Shown one piece after another: positions 19,722-29,162 of a stretch of DNA of 64,000 nt. Source of the DNA: Curtobacterium flaccumfaciens (lineage in GTDB: Bacteria > Actinomycetota > Actinomycetes > Actinomycetales > Microbacteriaceae); contig CP121450.1 in NCBI GenBank assembly GCA_029689965.1, positions 1,736,001-1,800,000 of the forward strand, given 5' to 3'. The first letter of the stretch is position 1. Each line of letters begins with the position of its first letter. The notes beneath the pieces were generated by a model. That model did no database searches. It saw only the letters and a program-made list of their open reading frames with translations, and was not told the DNA's origin. The translations under genes and the position numbers were made by a program.

Positions 19722-20045
19722 TCAACGCGGTGCGTTCTCCGGACTGCGCCGCGCGCTGTCGGCACGCAGCGTCCGGTGCTTGACGGCGGAGCGCCACACC
19801 CAGGCGTCCGCCTGCTGTCCGAACTGCGCCCACTCGACCAGGACGGCGTCGCGCGTCCAGCTCTTCGCGAAGGCCTTCACGCGCACGTGGAACGTGGGGA
19901 ACTGCACCCACGCCCACACGGGCACCGGGGTGACGGCGTGGCAGACGTCCGGCCCGCGGGCGTCCTCCGACAGTGTGTAGGCGCGCGGGCGTTCGACCTC
20001 CGGGTGCTCCGGGGGCTGCCACCGGTCCTCGCGACGCCGTCCCAC
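19722..20045 (-). CDS. SOS-controlled hypothetical protein
   Basis: A 107 aa protein with a well-folded look: RWQPPEHPEVERPR, then DARGPDVCHAVTPVPVWAWV, QFPTFHVRVKAFAKSW, and a Trp-rich core ending in WVWRSAVKHRTL. I cannot assign a family; small proteins with this sort of beta-rich, Trp-rich core occur in Microbacteriaceae. The start is GTG 20045: a TCGAAT -10 box lies exactly 6 nt before it and overlaps a perfect LexA box, implying a leaderless, damage-inducible mRNA. The open frame extends upstream to 20246, but that part is translated repeat sequence. No frame break is evident. Confidence 0.75.
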   Translation of the reverse strand: MGRRREDRWQPPEHPEVERPRAYTLSEDARGPDVCHAVTPVPVWAWVQFPTFHVRVKAFAKSWTRDAVLVEWAQFGQQADAWVWRSAVKHRTLRADSARRSPENAPR

Positions 20046-20051
20046 GAGGGT

Positions 20052-20081
20052 ATTCGAACGTGTGTTCGAACTCGGCGTCAA
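20052..20081 (-). promoter_or_regulatory. LexA-controlled promoter with perfect SOS box
   Basis: The sequence TCGAACGTGTGTTCGA at 20054-20069 matches the actinobacterial/Gram-positive LexA consensus CGAACN4GTTCG perfectly, with one extra matched pair on each side. It is embedded between TTGACG (-35, 20081-20076) and TCGAAT (-10, 20057-20052), spaced by 18 bp, and transcription would begin at the GTG start codon 20045. LexA binding would occlude RNA polymerase directly. Confidence 0.8.
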
Positions 20082-20139
20082 GTCCGCCGCGCCCGTCGTG
20101 CGGACGCACGATCCGCGATGGGCGTGTCGGGAGTGTGTT

Positions 20140-20262
20140 CCTCGCACCGTGCGACGTGCGCCCGTGTGCGAGGTTTCGCGCATGGTGCGAGGGTCGCGGC
20201 GTCCCACCACGCACGGAACCTCGCACCGTGCCGTGGTTCCTCGCACCGCGGTCTGGGCGGCG
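20140..20262. repeat. Intergenic GTGCGAGG-family palindrome cluster
   Basis: No gene is seen. Alternating copies of GTGCGAGG and CCTCGCAC occur at about 20150-20255. Related clusters lie at 30137-30275 and, inside a gene, at 47077-47170. The cluster separates the LexA-controlled gene from the end of the LacI gene. Confidence 0.6.
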
Positions 20263-21293
20263 TCAGGGACGCGCGCGGCCGGTCGACTCGCGCACGCTCA
20301 ACGTCAGGGACGGACCCGGCCGGGACACGAGGGGTGTGTCGGCGTCGATCTGCTCGCGGAGGAGGGTCGCCGCCCGTTGTCCGAGCTCGACCGTGTCGCG
20401 CGTGAGGGACGTGATCGACGGACGGACGAGCCGGACCATCGCCGAGTCGTCGAACGACACGATCGACACGTCGCCCGGGACCGCCACGCCCATCTCGCTC
20501 GCCACGCCGAGTCCGGCGACCGCCAGCACGTCGTTGTCGTAGACGATCGCGGTGGGGCGGGTGCTCCGCGAGAGCAGGGTCCGGGTCGCGCTCGCGCCGG
20601 CCTCGGCGGAGTAGTCGGTCGGGAGCGACTCGGCGGCCTCGAGTCCTTCGTCCGCGGCGAACGCGCGCACGCGGTCGATCCGCATCGCCGTGTGCTCGAA
20701 CTCCGGTCGGCCGGCGACGTGCGCGATCCGGCGGTGCCCGAGCGCGTGCAGGTAGCGCAGCACGGTGTCGGTCGCGTCCGAGTCGTCGATCCAGACGCTC
20801 GGAGCCGCGCCCTCGGGGGAGGGGTGCGAGCCCACGACGACGGTGGGCATGCCGAGCTCGGCGAGCAGTGCGAGCCGGTCGTCGTCGCGTCGGGGTCGAT
20901 CACGATCACGCCGTCGACGCGGTGCCCGCGCCACCAGTCCCGGTAGGTCTCGAGTTCCTCCGCCGCGTCGCGCGCGACGAGCAGGTTCATGCCGACGTGG
21001 CTGCCGGCGAGCCCGAGCTGGATGCCGGAGATGAGGTCGCCGAAGAACGACTCGGTGCCGAGCGTCCGGGCCGGCCGGTTGAGCACGAAGCCGATCGACC
21101 CCGCCTTCGCCCCGCCGAGCGCCCGCGCTGCGGTGTGCGGCTGCCAGTCCAGCTCCCGAGCGACCGCACGCACGCGCGAACGGGTCTCGTCGGAGACCCC
21201 GGGGCGGTCGTTGAGGGCGAACGAGACCGCGCTGATGGACACGCCGGCGCGTGCCGCGATGTCGGCGATCGTCGTTCGGCGGTTCTTGGCCAC
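20263..21293 (-). CDS. LacI-family repressor of the mannose/N-glycan locus
   Basis: About 343 aa. The N-terminal helix-turn-helix (TTIADIAARAGVSISAVSFA, residues 7-26) with the hinge helix HTAARALGG is followed by a periplasmic-binding-protein-like effector domain ending in SRPGPSLTLSVRES. A base is missing near 20881-20890. The start is GTG 21293, 7 nt from a TATAGT -10 box. It is divergent from the sugar ABC operon. Candidate operators are TATAGCGCTTTA (21303-21314, over its own -10) and CTGAACCGGTTCAG (21357-21370, before the binding-protein gene). The likely inducer is a mannose oligosaccharide, by context only. Confidence 0.9.
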
Positions 21294-21300
21294 AGGCTTG

Positions 21301-21314
21301 ACTATAGCGCTTTA
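21301..21314 (-). promoter_or_regulatory. lacI-type gene -10 box with overlapping candidate operator
   Basis: TATAGT (21306-21301) lies 7 nt before GTG 21293. The near-palindrome TATAGCGCTTTA (21303-21314) overlaps it and has the central CG step of LacI-family operators, suggesting autoregulation. Confidence 0.5.
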
Positions 21315-21356
21315 GTTCGTCACCATCGCTGCATTCGATCGGTTCGGCGACAGGAA

Positions 21357-21370
21357 CTGAACCGGTTCAG
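21357..21370. promoter_or_regulatory. Candidate LacI-family operator
   Basis: CTGAACCGGTTCAG is a perfect 14 bp palindrome with a central CG. It is placed 24 bp upstream of the binding-protein start codon, where a bound repressor would block the operon. Confidence 0.65.
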
Positions 21371-21394
21371 CGGATGACGAAGGAGTCAGAGCCC

Positions 21395-22690
21395 ATGAGG
21401 ACCACGACACGAGTGACGAAGGGCCGCGCGGTCGCGCTGCTCGCGACCGCGGCGGCGACCGCGCTCGTCCTGACCGGATGCTCGAGCGGCGGCAGCGGCT
21501 CGAGCGGTGGAGCGAGCGGGGACGTCAGCGGCACGATCACGCTGCAGACCTGGGCGCTCACGCCGACCTACACGGACTACCTCAACGGGGTGATCAAGGA
21601 CTTCGAGAAGGCCCACCCCGACGCGAAGGTGAAGCTCCAGGACCAGCCGGGCGACGGTTACGCCGACAAGGTGCTCAGCCAGGCGTCGTCGAACACGCTG
21701 CCCGACGTCGTCAACCTGCCGCCGGACATCGCGCTGCCGCTCGCCAAGCGCGGCTTCCTGCAAGACGTCTCGAAGGACGACTCGAAGCTCGCGAGCACCT
21801 ACGTCTCCGGCGCGCTCGACTCGTACAAGTACAAGGGTCTCGACGGCACGTACGGCTACCCGTGGTACCTCAACACCGACGTCGACTACTGGAACAGCGA
21901 CATGTTCGCGAAGTGCGGCCTCGACGCGGACAACCCGCCGAAGACCACCGACGAGCTGTTCACGCAGGCGAAGACGATGCACGAGAAGTGCCCCGACGAC
22001 TACCTGATGAGCCGGAAGCCCGGCCTCGGCGACTTCACCCTCGCCGGCGTCAAGGTGCTCAACGGCGACGGCACCAAGTTCACCTTCGCGGACTCGTCCA
22101 AGGCCGTCGACCTCATCACGCGCTACAAGGACGCCTACCAGGACGGCTACATGCCCTCGAACGTCCTGAACAGCGACTACCTCGGCAACTCCACCCTGTT
22201 CACGCAGGCCAAGGTCGCGTGGACCACCGGTGGGGCCACGGCGCTCTCCGACATGGTGAAGAACAACCCGTCGCTCAAGGACAAGGTCACTGTCAGCCCA
22301 GCGCTCGACACGCCGCCGCTGTACGTGCAGGGCCTGTCCGTGTCGAGCAAGTCGAAGCACCTGGCCACCGCCGAGGCGTTCGCGAAGTTCATGACGAACG
22401 CGAAGAACCAGGAGGCGTTCGCGCACCTGGTGAACATCTTCCCGTCGACCACGTCGTCGCAGTCCGACCCGTACTTCTCGAAGGACGACGGCACCGTGAA
22501 CGGCAAGGCGCGCGTGCTCGCCAACGAGGCCCTCAAGAAGGCGAAGGTCCTCAACCCGGTCGAGGCGAACTCCGCGATGACGGACTTCCTCGACCAGCAG
22601 ATCGCCCTCGCGATGAAGGGGCAGGTCACGCCGGAGAAGGCCCTCCAGACGGCGCAGACCAAGATGAACAGCCTGCTGGCCAACGGCTGA
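21395..22690 (+). CDS. Carbohydrate ABC transporter substrate-binding lipoprotein
   Basis: Solute receptor of family 1 (MalE-like), 431 aa from ATG 21395. This start is preferred over 21374 because GAAGGAG lies 9 nt before it and the protein then begins directly with a lipoprotein signal (RTTTRVTKGRAV ... LVLTGCSS). The mature part shows the family pattern (TITLQTWALTPTYTDYLNGVIKDFEKAHP, DVVNLPPDIALPLAKRGFL). Frame intact. It is coupled to the first permease by a TGATG overlap. By context it should bind oligosaccharides released by the EndoH encoded at the end of the operon. Confidence 0.92.
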   Translation: MRTTTRVTKGRAVALLATAAATALVLTGCSSGGSGSSGGASGDVSGTITLQTWALTPTYTDYLNGVIKDFEKAHPDAKVKLQDQPGDGYADKVLSQASSNTLPDVVNLPPDIALPLAKRGFLQDVSKDDSKLASTYVSGALDSYKYKGLDGTYGYPWYLNTDVDYWNSDMFAKCGLDADNPPKTTDELFTQAKTMHEKCPDDYLMSRKPGLGDFTLAGVKVLNGDGTKFTFADSSKAVDLITRYKDAYQDGYMPSNVLNSDYLGNSTLFTQAKVAWTTGGATALSDMVKNNPSLKDKVTVSPALDTPPLYVQGLSVSSKSKHLATAEAFAKFMTNAKNQEAFAHLVNIFPSTTSSQSDPYFSKDDGTVNGKARVLANEALKKAKVLNPVEANSAMTDFLDQQIALAMKGQVTPEKALQTAQTKMNSLLANG

Positions 22691-23561
22691 TGCGCGCCAA
22701 CCGCTGGTTCACGCCCTGGCTGCTCGTCCTGCCGGCACTCGTCTGGCTCCTCGCGTTCAGTCTCTGGCCGTCGATCAACACCGTCCGGCTGTCGTTCACG
22801 AACGCCAGCCCCCTCGGGGCGTGAGCCAGTGGGTGGGCGTCAAGAACTTCGAGACCCTGCTCGCGGATCCCCAGGTCTGGGAGGCGCTGCTCAACAGCGT
22901 CATCTACATGGCGATCTGCCTGCCGCTCCTGACGGTCGTGCCGCTGCTCATCGCGGTCCTCGTGCAGCAGAAGCTCCCAGGCATCGCGTTCTTCCGGACC
23001 GCGTACTACACACCGGTGATCGCCTCCGCGGTGGTCGTCGGGCTCATCTGGACCTGGATCCTCGACGACCGTGGCGTCATCAACGAGATCGTGAAGGCCG
23101 TCGGCGGCGCGGGCATCCCGTTCCTCACGGACCGCTGGCTGCTGCTCATCAGCGCGATCAGCCTGACCGTCTGGAAGGGCCTCGGCTACTACATGATCAT
23201 CTTCCTCGCGGCCCTCGGGAACGTCGGCAAGGACCTGCACGAAGCGGCCGCCCTCGACGGCGCCGGTGCCGTGCGGCGGTTCTGGTCGGTCACCATGCCC
23301 GGTGTCCGCGGGACGCTGACCCTCGTCGGCATCCTCGTGTGCGTCAGCGCGCTCCGGGTGTTCAGCGAGCTCTACATCCTCACCAACGGCACGGGTGGCC
23401 CGGGCGGGCAGGACAACTCGCTCGTCATGCTCATCCAGCAGTACGCCCGCGGCTTCACCGGCAACCTCGGCTACGCGTCCGCCCTGAGCCTCCTGCTCTT
23501 CGTCGTGACGCTCATCCCGATGCTCGCCCTCGCCCGCATGAACAGCAAGGCCGACAAGTGA
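22690..23561 (+). CDS. Carbohydrate ABC transporter permease, MalF/UgpA type
   Basis: About 290 aa with six membrane segments (N-terminal WLLVLPALVWLLAFSLWPSI) and the EAA loop LHEAAALDGAGAVRRFWSVTMP. A G is missing at 22816-22819, so the first 43 codons are in a different frame; without correction the gene appears to start at 22821. It overlaps the binding-protein gene by one base (TGATG) and the next permease by GTGA. No ATPase gene is present in the operon, so a shared MsiK-like ATPase encoded elsewhere is expected, as is usual in actinobacteria. Confidence 0.92.
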
Positions 23562-24532
23562 CGAACACGACGAGCACCACGGAACCCGTCATCGGGGGCG
23601 CCGCCGGCGCAGCGGCACCCGCGCCGGACGTGACCGGCGCGGCGGGCGCACGCCGCGCCTCCAGGCAGGGCGGTGACGGCCGGAAACGGCGCCGCCAGGT
23701 CTGGGGCGTGATGTCCACGCGCGAGAAGGTCGTCCGCTACGTCCTGCTCGTCGTGGTGCTGTTCATCACGATCGGACCGTTCCTCTGGCAGCTGTCCACC
23801 TCCCTCAAGGGCGCGGGCGAGGACATCTACACGGCGAACCCGTCGTTCATCCCCACCGAGCCGACGATCGAGAACTACCTCAAGGTCGCCGCGGCGATCC
23901 CGGTCTGGCGCTACATCGGCAACTCGCTGCTCGTGGCCGCGATCGACGTCTTCGGCAACATCGTGTTCGCGACGCTCGCCGGGTTCGCCCTCGCGCGCCT
24001 GCAGTGGCGCTTCCGCAAGCTCGTTCTCGGGCTCTTCCTCGCGACCCTGGTGCTGCCGGGCGAGGCGACGATCATCAGCCAGTTCGTCACCGTGAAGGAC
24101 CTCGGCCTCGCCGACAACCTCGTCGGTGTCGCGCTGCCCGGGATGATCGCGGCGCTCAACGTGCTGCTCATGTTCAACGCGTTCCGGCAGATCCCCGAGG
24201 AGATCGACCAGGCCGCGGTGATGGACGGCGCGAACGCGATGCAGCGGCTCCGGTACATCTCGCTGCCGGCCGTGCAGGGCACGATCGCCGTGATCGCGAT
24301 CTTCTCGTTCATCGGCGCGTGGGACGACTTCCTCTGGCCGCTCATCGTGCTGCAGTCCCCGGAGAACCTCACCCTCACCGTCGGCCTGCAGTACCTGCAG
24401 GGCACGTTCGCCACCGACCAGCGCATGATCGCGGCGGGCACCATGATCGCGTTCATCCCGATCGCCGTGATCTTCGCCGTCCTGCAGCGCTTCTTCTTCA
24501 AGGGCGTCGAAGAGGGCGGGGTGAAGGGCTGA
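23558..24532 (+). CDS. Carbohydrate ABC transporter permease, MalG/UgpE type
   Basis: A 324 aa permease with a cytoplasmic N-terminal tail of about 55 residues and six membrane segments. The EAA loop reads EIDQAAVMDGANAMQRLRYISLP. GTG 23558 overlaps the upstream stop (GTGA). Frame intact. The tail sequence RRASRQGG is encoded by a copy of the dispersed CTGGAGGC motif (23655-23666). It is coupled to the glycosidase gene by TGATG. It completes the translocation pore of the putative N-glycan importer. Confidence 0.92.
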   Translation: MTNTTSTTEPVIGGAAGAAAPAPDVTGAAGARRASRQGGDGRKRRRQVWGVMSTREKVVRYVLLVVVLFITIGPFLWQLSTSLKGAGEDIYTANPSFIPTEPTIENYLKVAAAIPVWRYIGNSLLVAAIDVFGNIVFATLAGFALARLQWRFRKLVLGLFLATLVLPGEATIISQFVTVKDLGLADNLVGVALPGMIAALNVLLMFNAFRQIPEEIDQAAVMDGANAMQRLRYISLPAVQGTIAVIAIFSFIGAWDDFLWPLIVLQSPENLTLTVGLQYLQGTFATDQRMIAAGTMIAFIPIAVIFAVLQRFFFKGVEEGGVKG

Positions 24533-25928
24533 TGCGCTTCGGCGTCAATCACACCCCGTCCACCGGCTGGTTCCACTCGTGGCTGGACTTCTCGCCGTCG
24601 GACACCGCCCGCGACCTGGAGGCGATCGCGTCCCTCGGGGCTGACCACGTGCGGATCTTCCCGCTGTGGCCCGTCGTCCAGCCGAACCGGACGCTCATCC
24701 GGCCGTCGGCACTGCGGGACGTCGCGACGGTCGTCGACATCGCCGGCTCCTTCGGGCTCGACGTCAACGTCGACGCCCTGCAGGGGCACCTGTCGAGCTT
24801 CGACTTCGTGCCGTCGTGGCTGGACAGCTGGCACCGGCGGAACATGTTCACCGACCCCGACGTGGTCGCCTCGACGGCGGCGTACGTCGAGGCGCTCGCC
24901 CGAGCGGTGGCGGACAAGCCCAACCTGCTCGGGATCACCGTCGGCAACGAGGTGAACCAGTTCGCGCACGCCCCGCACCCGGCTCCGCACGACATCACGG
25001 CGGAGCAGGGGCACGCGTGGGCGGCGGCGATGGTCGCCGCGGCGCGGCGCGGGCTGTCATCGCGTCCGTCGGTCACGTCACCCGGCCTGGAGGAACGGCG
25101 CGGGTCCGCCGCGCCGGTCGCGGCCAGCGCCGGGTCGCGTCCCGGGCCCCTGGTCACCGTGGCGCAGTACGACGCGGCCTGGTACGACGACGCGCAGCCG
25201 TTCGGCCCGGAGCACGCGGCGGACCACGGTGACGCGACCGTCACGCACTCGTGGGTGTTCAACGGCGCCGCGGCCCTGCACGGCTCGCTCGGCGCGGGAT
25301 CGGTCCGGCACGGCGAGTACCTGCTCCAGCTCGCCGCCGCGTGGAACCGGGACCCGTCCCGTCCGAACTGGCTCCAGGAGGTCGGGGCGCCGACGAACGT
25401 GGTCGACCCCGCCGACGCCGCATCGTTCACCGAGCAGACCATCCGCCACGTGCTCGGCGCGCAGCAGGTCCTCGGCGTCACGTGGTGGTGCTCGCACGAC
25501 GTCTCCCGGTCGCTCGCCGACTTCCCGGAGCTCGAGTACGACCTCGGCCTCTTCACGAACGACGGCCGGTTGAAGCCCGCGGGGAGGCGTTCGCCGCACT
25601 CGCCCGGGAACACGGATCGCGGGCGGGTGCGGGGATCGCCGAGGCGCCCGCTCCGCCGCCGACGGGGCTCGTCCTCGACGACGTCCTGCCGGACGGCACG
25701 ATCCGGTACGGCCTCCGCGCCGACTGCGCGCCCGGGGGCCGGTTCGCCGCCGCGTGGCTCGCCCTCGCCGAGGCCGCACCGGACGGACGCGGACCGCAGG
25801 TCGTCCTGCGCTCCCGGCTCGACGACGCGGGGCTGCTCGCCGCTCGCGGGATCACCCGGTGCGTCGACGTCCCCGCGGACCTCGACGGCACCGCGCTCAG
25901 CGTCGCCCACCCGGCCACCATGCCCTGA
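24532..25928 (+). CDS. Clan A glycoside hydrolase, GH5 beta-mannosidase-like
   Basis: About 465 aa, cytoplasmic (no signal peptide). The sequence starts with MRFGVNHTPSTGWFHSWLDF and has the clan A acid/base in ITVGNEVNQF (near residue 143) and the nucleophile Glu in WLQEVGAP (near 282), followed by WWCSHD. The N-terminus and layout resemble GH5 subfamily 18, whose bifidobacterial members split Man-beta-1,4-GlcNAc; this is from memory and needs checking. A G is missing at 25581-25584. A segment around residues 175-205 (25050-25145) looks like translated repeat (GLEERRGS, dispersed motif) and may be an insertion. It follows the permease directly. Confidence 0.78.
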
Positions 25929-26078
25929 CCCGGGCCCCGACCTGCACGTCCCGCGCCACCGCCGCTCGCGGCACCGACGACGCCCCCGCAGTACCCGCAC
26001 GACCTGAACCGCCACCGCCACCGCCACACCGCACCGCCGCCGGCTCCGACGCCGGCCCTCCCGAACAGGAAGGTCCCC
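25929..26078. other. Intergenic stretch inside the glycan operon
   Basis: The 150 bp are C-rich (CCGCCACCGCCACCG-like) with no gene or clear promoter. An AGGAAGG ribosome-binding site precedes ATG 26079. Confidence 0.4.
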
Positions 26079-29078
26079 ATGCACGACGACATCCCCCTCA
26101 CCACCGGACGGGCACGACGCGTCCTCGACGAGCGGATCCTGCCCGCGGTGCACGCCACGGCGACGCCGCTCGACACGGCGTGGCACGAGCTGCCCGGTGA
26201 ACCGGTCCCGCCGGCGTCGGGCCTCGCGCTCGACTTCACCCCGTACGAGGTCGGCACGACCTGGGGTGCCGCGTGGGGACGACCTGGTTCCGGCTCACCG
26301 GGACCGTGCCGAGCGAGTGGGCCGGTCGTCGGGTGGAGGCCGTGATCGACCTCGGGTTCGACAAGAACATGCCCGGGTTCCAGTGCGAAGGCCTCGTGTA
26401 CCGCGCCGACGGCACCCCGGTGAAGTCGATCAACCCGCGGAACCAGTGGGTACTCATCGCCGAGGAGGCCGCGGGCGGGGAGACCGTCGAGCTTCTTCGT
26501 CGAGGCGGCATCCAACCCCGTCCTGCTCGACTACCACCCCTTCCTCCCCACGCAGGAGGGCGACGTGCAGACCTCGTCCTCGAAGCGCCTCTACACGTCG
26601 CGCCGGATGGACCTGGCGGTGTTCGAGTCCGAGGTGCACGAGCTCGCCCTCGACATCGACGTCCTGCTCGAACTCCAGGCCGAACTCCCGGAGGGCCCGC
26701 GTCGGATGCGGATCCTGCAGGCGCTCGACGACGCGCTCGACCGGCTCGACCTGCAGCACATCGCCGAGACCGCCGGCGACGCCCGAGCGGCGCTCGCCGA
26801 CGTGCTCGCCGCTCCCGCCGAGGCCTCGGCGCACACGATCTCCGCCGTCGGGCACGCCCACATCGACTCGGCCTGGCTCTGGCCGGTCCGCGAGACGATC
26901 CGGAAGGTCGCCCGCACCACGTCCACGATGACCGAGCTCATCGACCAGACCGAGGACTTCCTCTACGGCATGTCGAGCGCGCAGCAGTACGCGTGGATCA
27001 AGGAGCACCGGCCCGAGGTCTACGCGCGGGTCAAGGCCGCGGTCGAGGCCGGTCGCTTCCTGCCCCTCGGTGGCATGTGGGTCGAGTCGGACACCGTGAT
27101 GCCGACCGGTGAGAGCATCGTGCGGCAGTTCTCCCAGGGGCAGCGGTTCTTCGAGCGCGAGTTCGGCGTCCGACCGAAGGGCGTCTGGCTGCCGGACAGC
27201 TTCGGGTACTCGCCGGCACTCCCGCAGCTCATGCGCCGCGCGGGCTTCGAGTGGTTCTTCACGCAGAAGATCTCGTGGAACCAGGTCAACAAGTTCCCGC
27301 ACCACACGTTCCTCTGGGAGGGCATCGACGGATCGCGGGTGTTCTCGCACTTCCCGTCGATGGACACCTACAACTCGCGGCTGTCCGGCAGCGAGGTCGC
27401 GAAGGCGTCCCGGCAGTTCCGCGAGAACCGTCTCGCCACCGGCTCGATTGCCCCGGTCGGATGGGGCGACGGCGGTGGCGGCACCACGCGCGAGATGACC
27501 GGTACCGCTGCTCGGCTGGCCGACCTCGAGGGCAGCGCGAAGGTCCGCTGGGAGCACCCGGACACGTTCTTCGACCGGGCGAAGTCCGAGTTGCCGGACC
27601 CGCCCGTGTGGGTGGGCGAGCTCTACCTCGAGCTGCACCGCGCGACCCTGACGTCGCAGCACGGCACCAAGCAGGGCAACCGCCGGTGTGAGCAGCTGCT
27701 GATCGAGGCCGAGCTGTGGGCCGCGACCGCCGCCGCCCGGACCGACTTCGCGTACCCGTACGACGAGCTCGACGCCCTGTGGCAGCAGGTCCTCCTGCAG
27801 CAGTTCCACGACATCCTGCCCGGCACCTCGATCGCCTGGGTGCACCGCGAAGCGGTCGCGAAGTACGCCGAGACGGCCGCGGCGCTGACGGCGATCATCG
27901 AGCGCGCGCTGTCGGCACTCGCCGGTCCCGGTGACGCGACGGTCGTCGTGAACCCGGCCCCGTTCCTCCAGGCCGGAGCACCCGCGCAGGGCGCGATCCT
28001 GGCGACCGACGTGCCGGAGGCGACCGCCGTGACGCTCGTCGAACAGGACGGCGGGTTCGTCCTGACGAACGGCCTCGTGCGGGTCGTCGTCGACGCGCAG
28101 GGCCTCGTGAGGAATGCCGTGGACCTGGCCACCGGGCGCGACGCGATCGCCCCGGGTCAGGCGGCCAACCTGTTGCAGCTGCACCAGGACTTCCCGAACA
28201 TGTGGGACGCGTGGGACGTCGACCGGTACTACCGGAACCGCGTCGAGGACCTGGTCTCGGTCTCGGGGCTGCACGGTTCGGTCGACGCGGACGGTGTCGC
28301 GCGCGTCGTCGTGGAGCGGGCCTTCGGGGAGTCGACCGTGCGGCAGGAGGTCACGCTCGCGCCGGACTCCCGCACCCTCGAGTTCGACCAGACGACCGAC
28401 TGGCACGAGACCGAGAAGTTCCTCAAGGTCGCGTTCCCGCTCGACGTCCGCGCCGAGCACACCGTCGCTGAGACGCAGTTCGGCGCGCAGAAGCGGGTGA
28501 CGCACACGAACACCTCGTGGGAGGCCGCGAAGTTCGAGACCTCGATGCACCGCTACGTGCTCGTGTCCGAGCCCGGGTTCGGCGTCGCGCTCGTGAACGA
28601 CTCCATCCACGGGTTCGACACCACCCGCGACGCCGTCGACGGGCACGTCACCACCACCGTGCGGCTGTCACTGCTCCGTGCGCCGCGGTTCCCGGACCCG
28701 GAGACCGACCAGGGTGTGCAGACGCACCGGTACGGCATCGTCATCGGGACCGACCAGCTCGGGGCGACGGCGGCCGGTGTGGTCATGAACGCCGGTCCGC
28801 GCACCGTGACGGGCGCCCACGGGTTCGAGTCGCTCGTGCAGGTGTCGGGCGACGTCGTGCTGTCGAGCGTCAAGCTGGCGGACGACCGGTCCGGTGACCT
28901 GATCGTGCGGGTCTACGAGCCGAGCGGGCGACGGGGGACCGGTCGGATCTCGGTCGAGGGGCCGTTCGGCCCTGCTGCCGAAGTCACCTTGCTCGAGGAG
29001 CCGTTGTCCGACACGGATGCCTCCGCTTTCGCCGTCGACGCGTACGAGGTGCGCACCTTCCGGTACCAGCGCGCCTGA
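26079..29078 (+). CDS. Alpha-mannosidase, glycoside hydrolase family 38
   Basis: About 999 aa, cytoplasmic. The GH38 zinc site is seen in AVGHAHIDSAWLWPVRET (near residue 262) and the nucleophile Asp in GVWLPDSFGYSPALPQL (near 370). The N-terminal accessory domain has the EAASNP...DYHPF pattern, and the C-terminal beta domains follow. Breaks occur at 26275-26278 (missing G) and 26493-26494 (extra T in AGCTC). It removes alpha-linked mannose. In this operon it should trim imported high-mannose chains before the GH5-type enzyme cuts the beta-mannosyl core. Members of this size (about 1000 aa) are standard for bacterial GH38. Confidence 0.95.
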
Positions 29079-29162
29079 GACCCCGCCGCCGGGACTTCGG
29101 GTGTCCCGGCGGCGGTCCCGGTCGGCGACCGCCGGCCGGTTCATCACTCGAAGAGGAGTGTC

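Noticed and set aside
26454..28646. A 730-codon open frame opposite the GH38 gene
   Set aside because: It is a high-GC antisense shadow: Arg/Gly/Val/His-rich, without motifs, and exactly opposite a clearly recognised enzyme.
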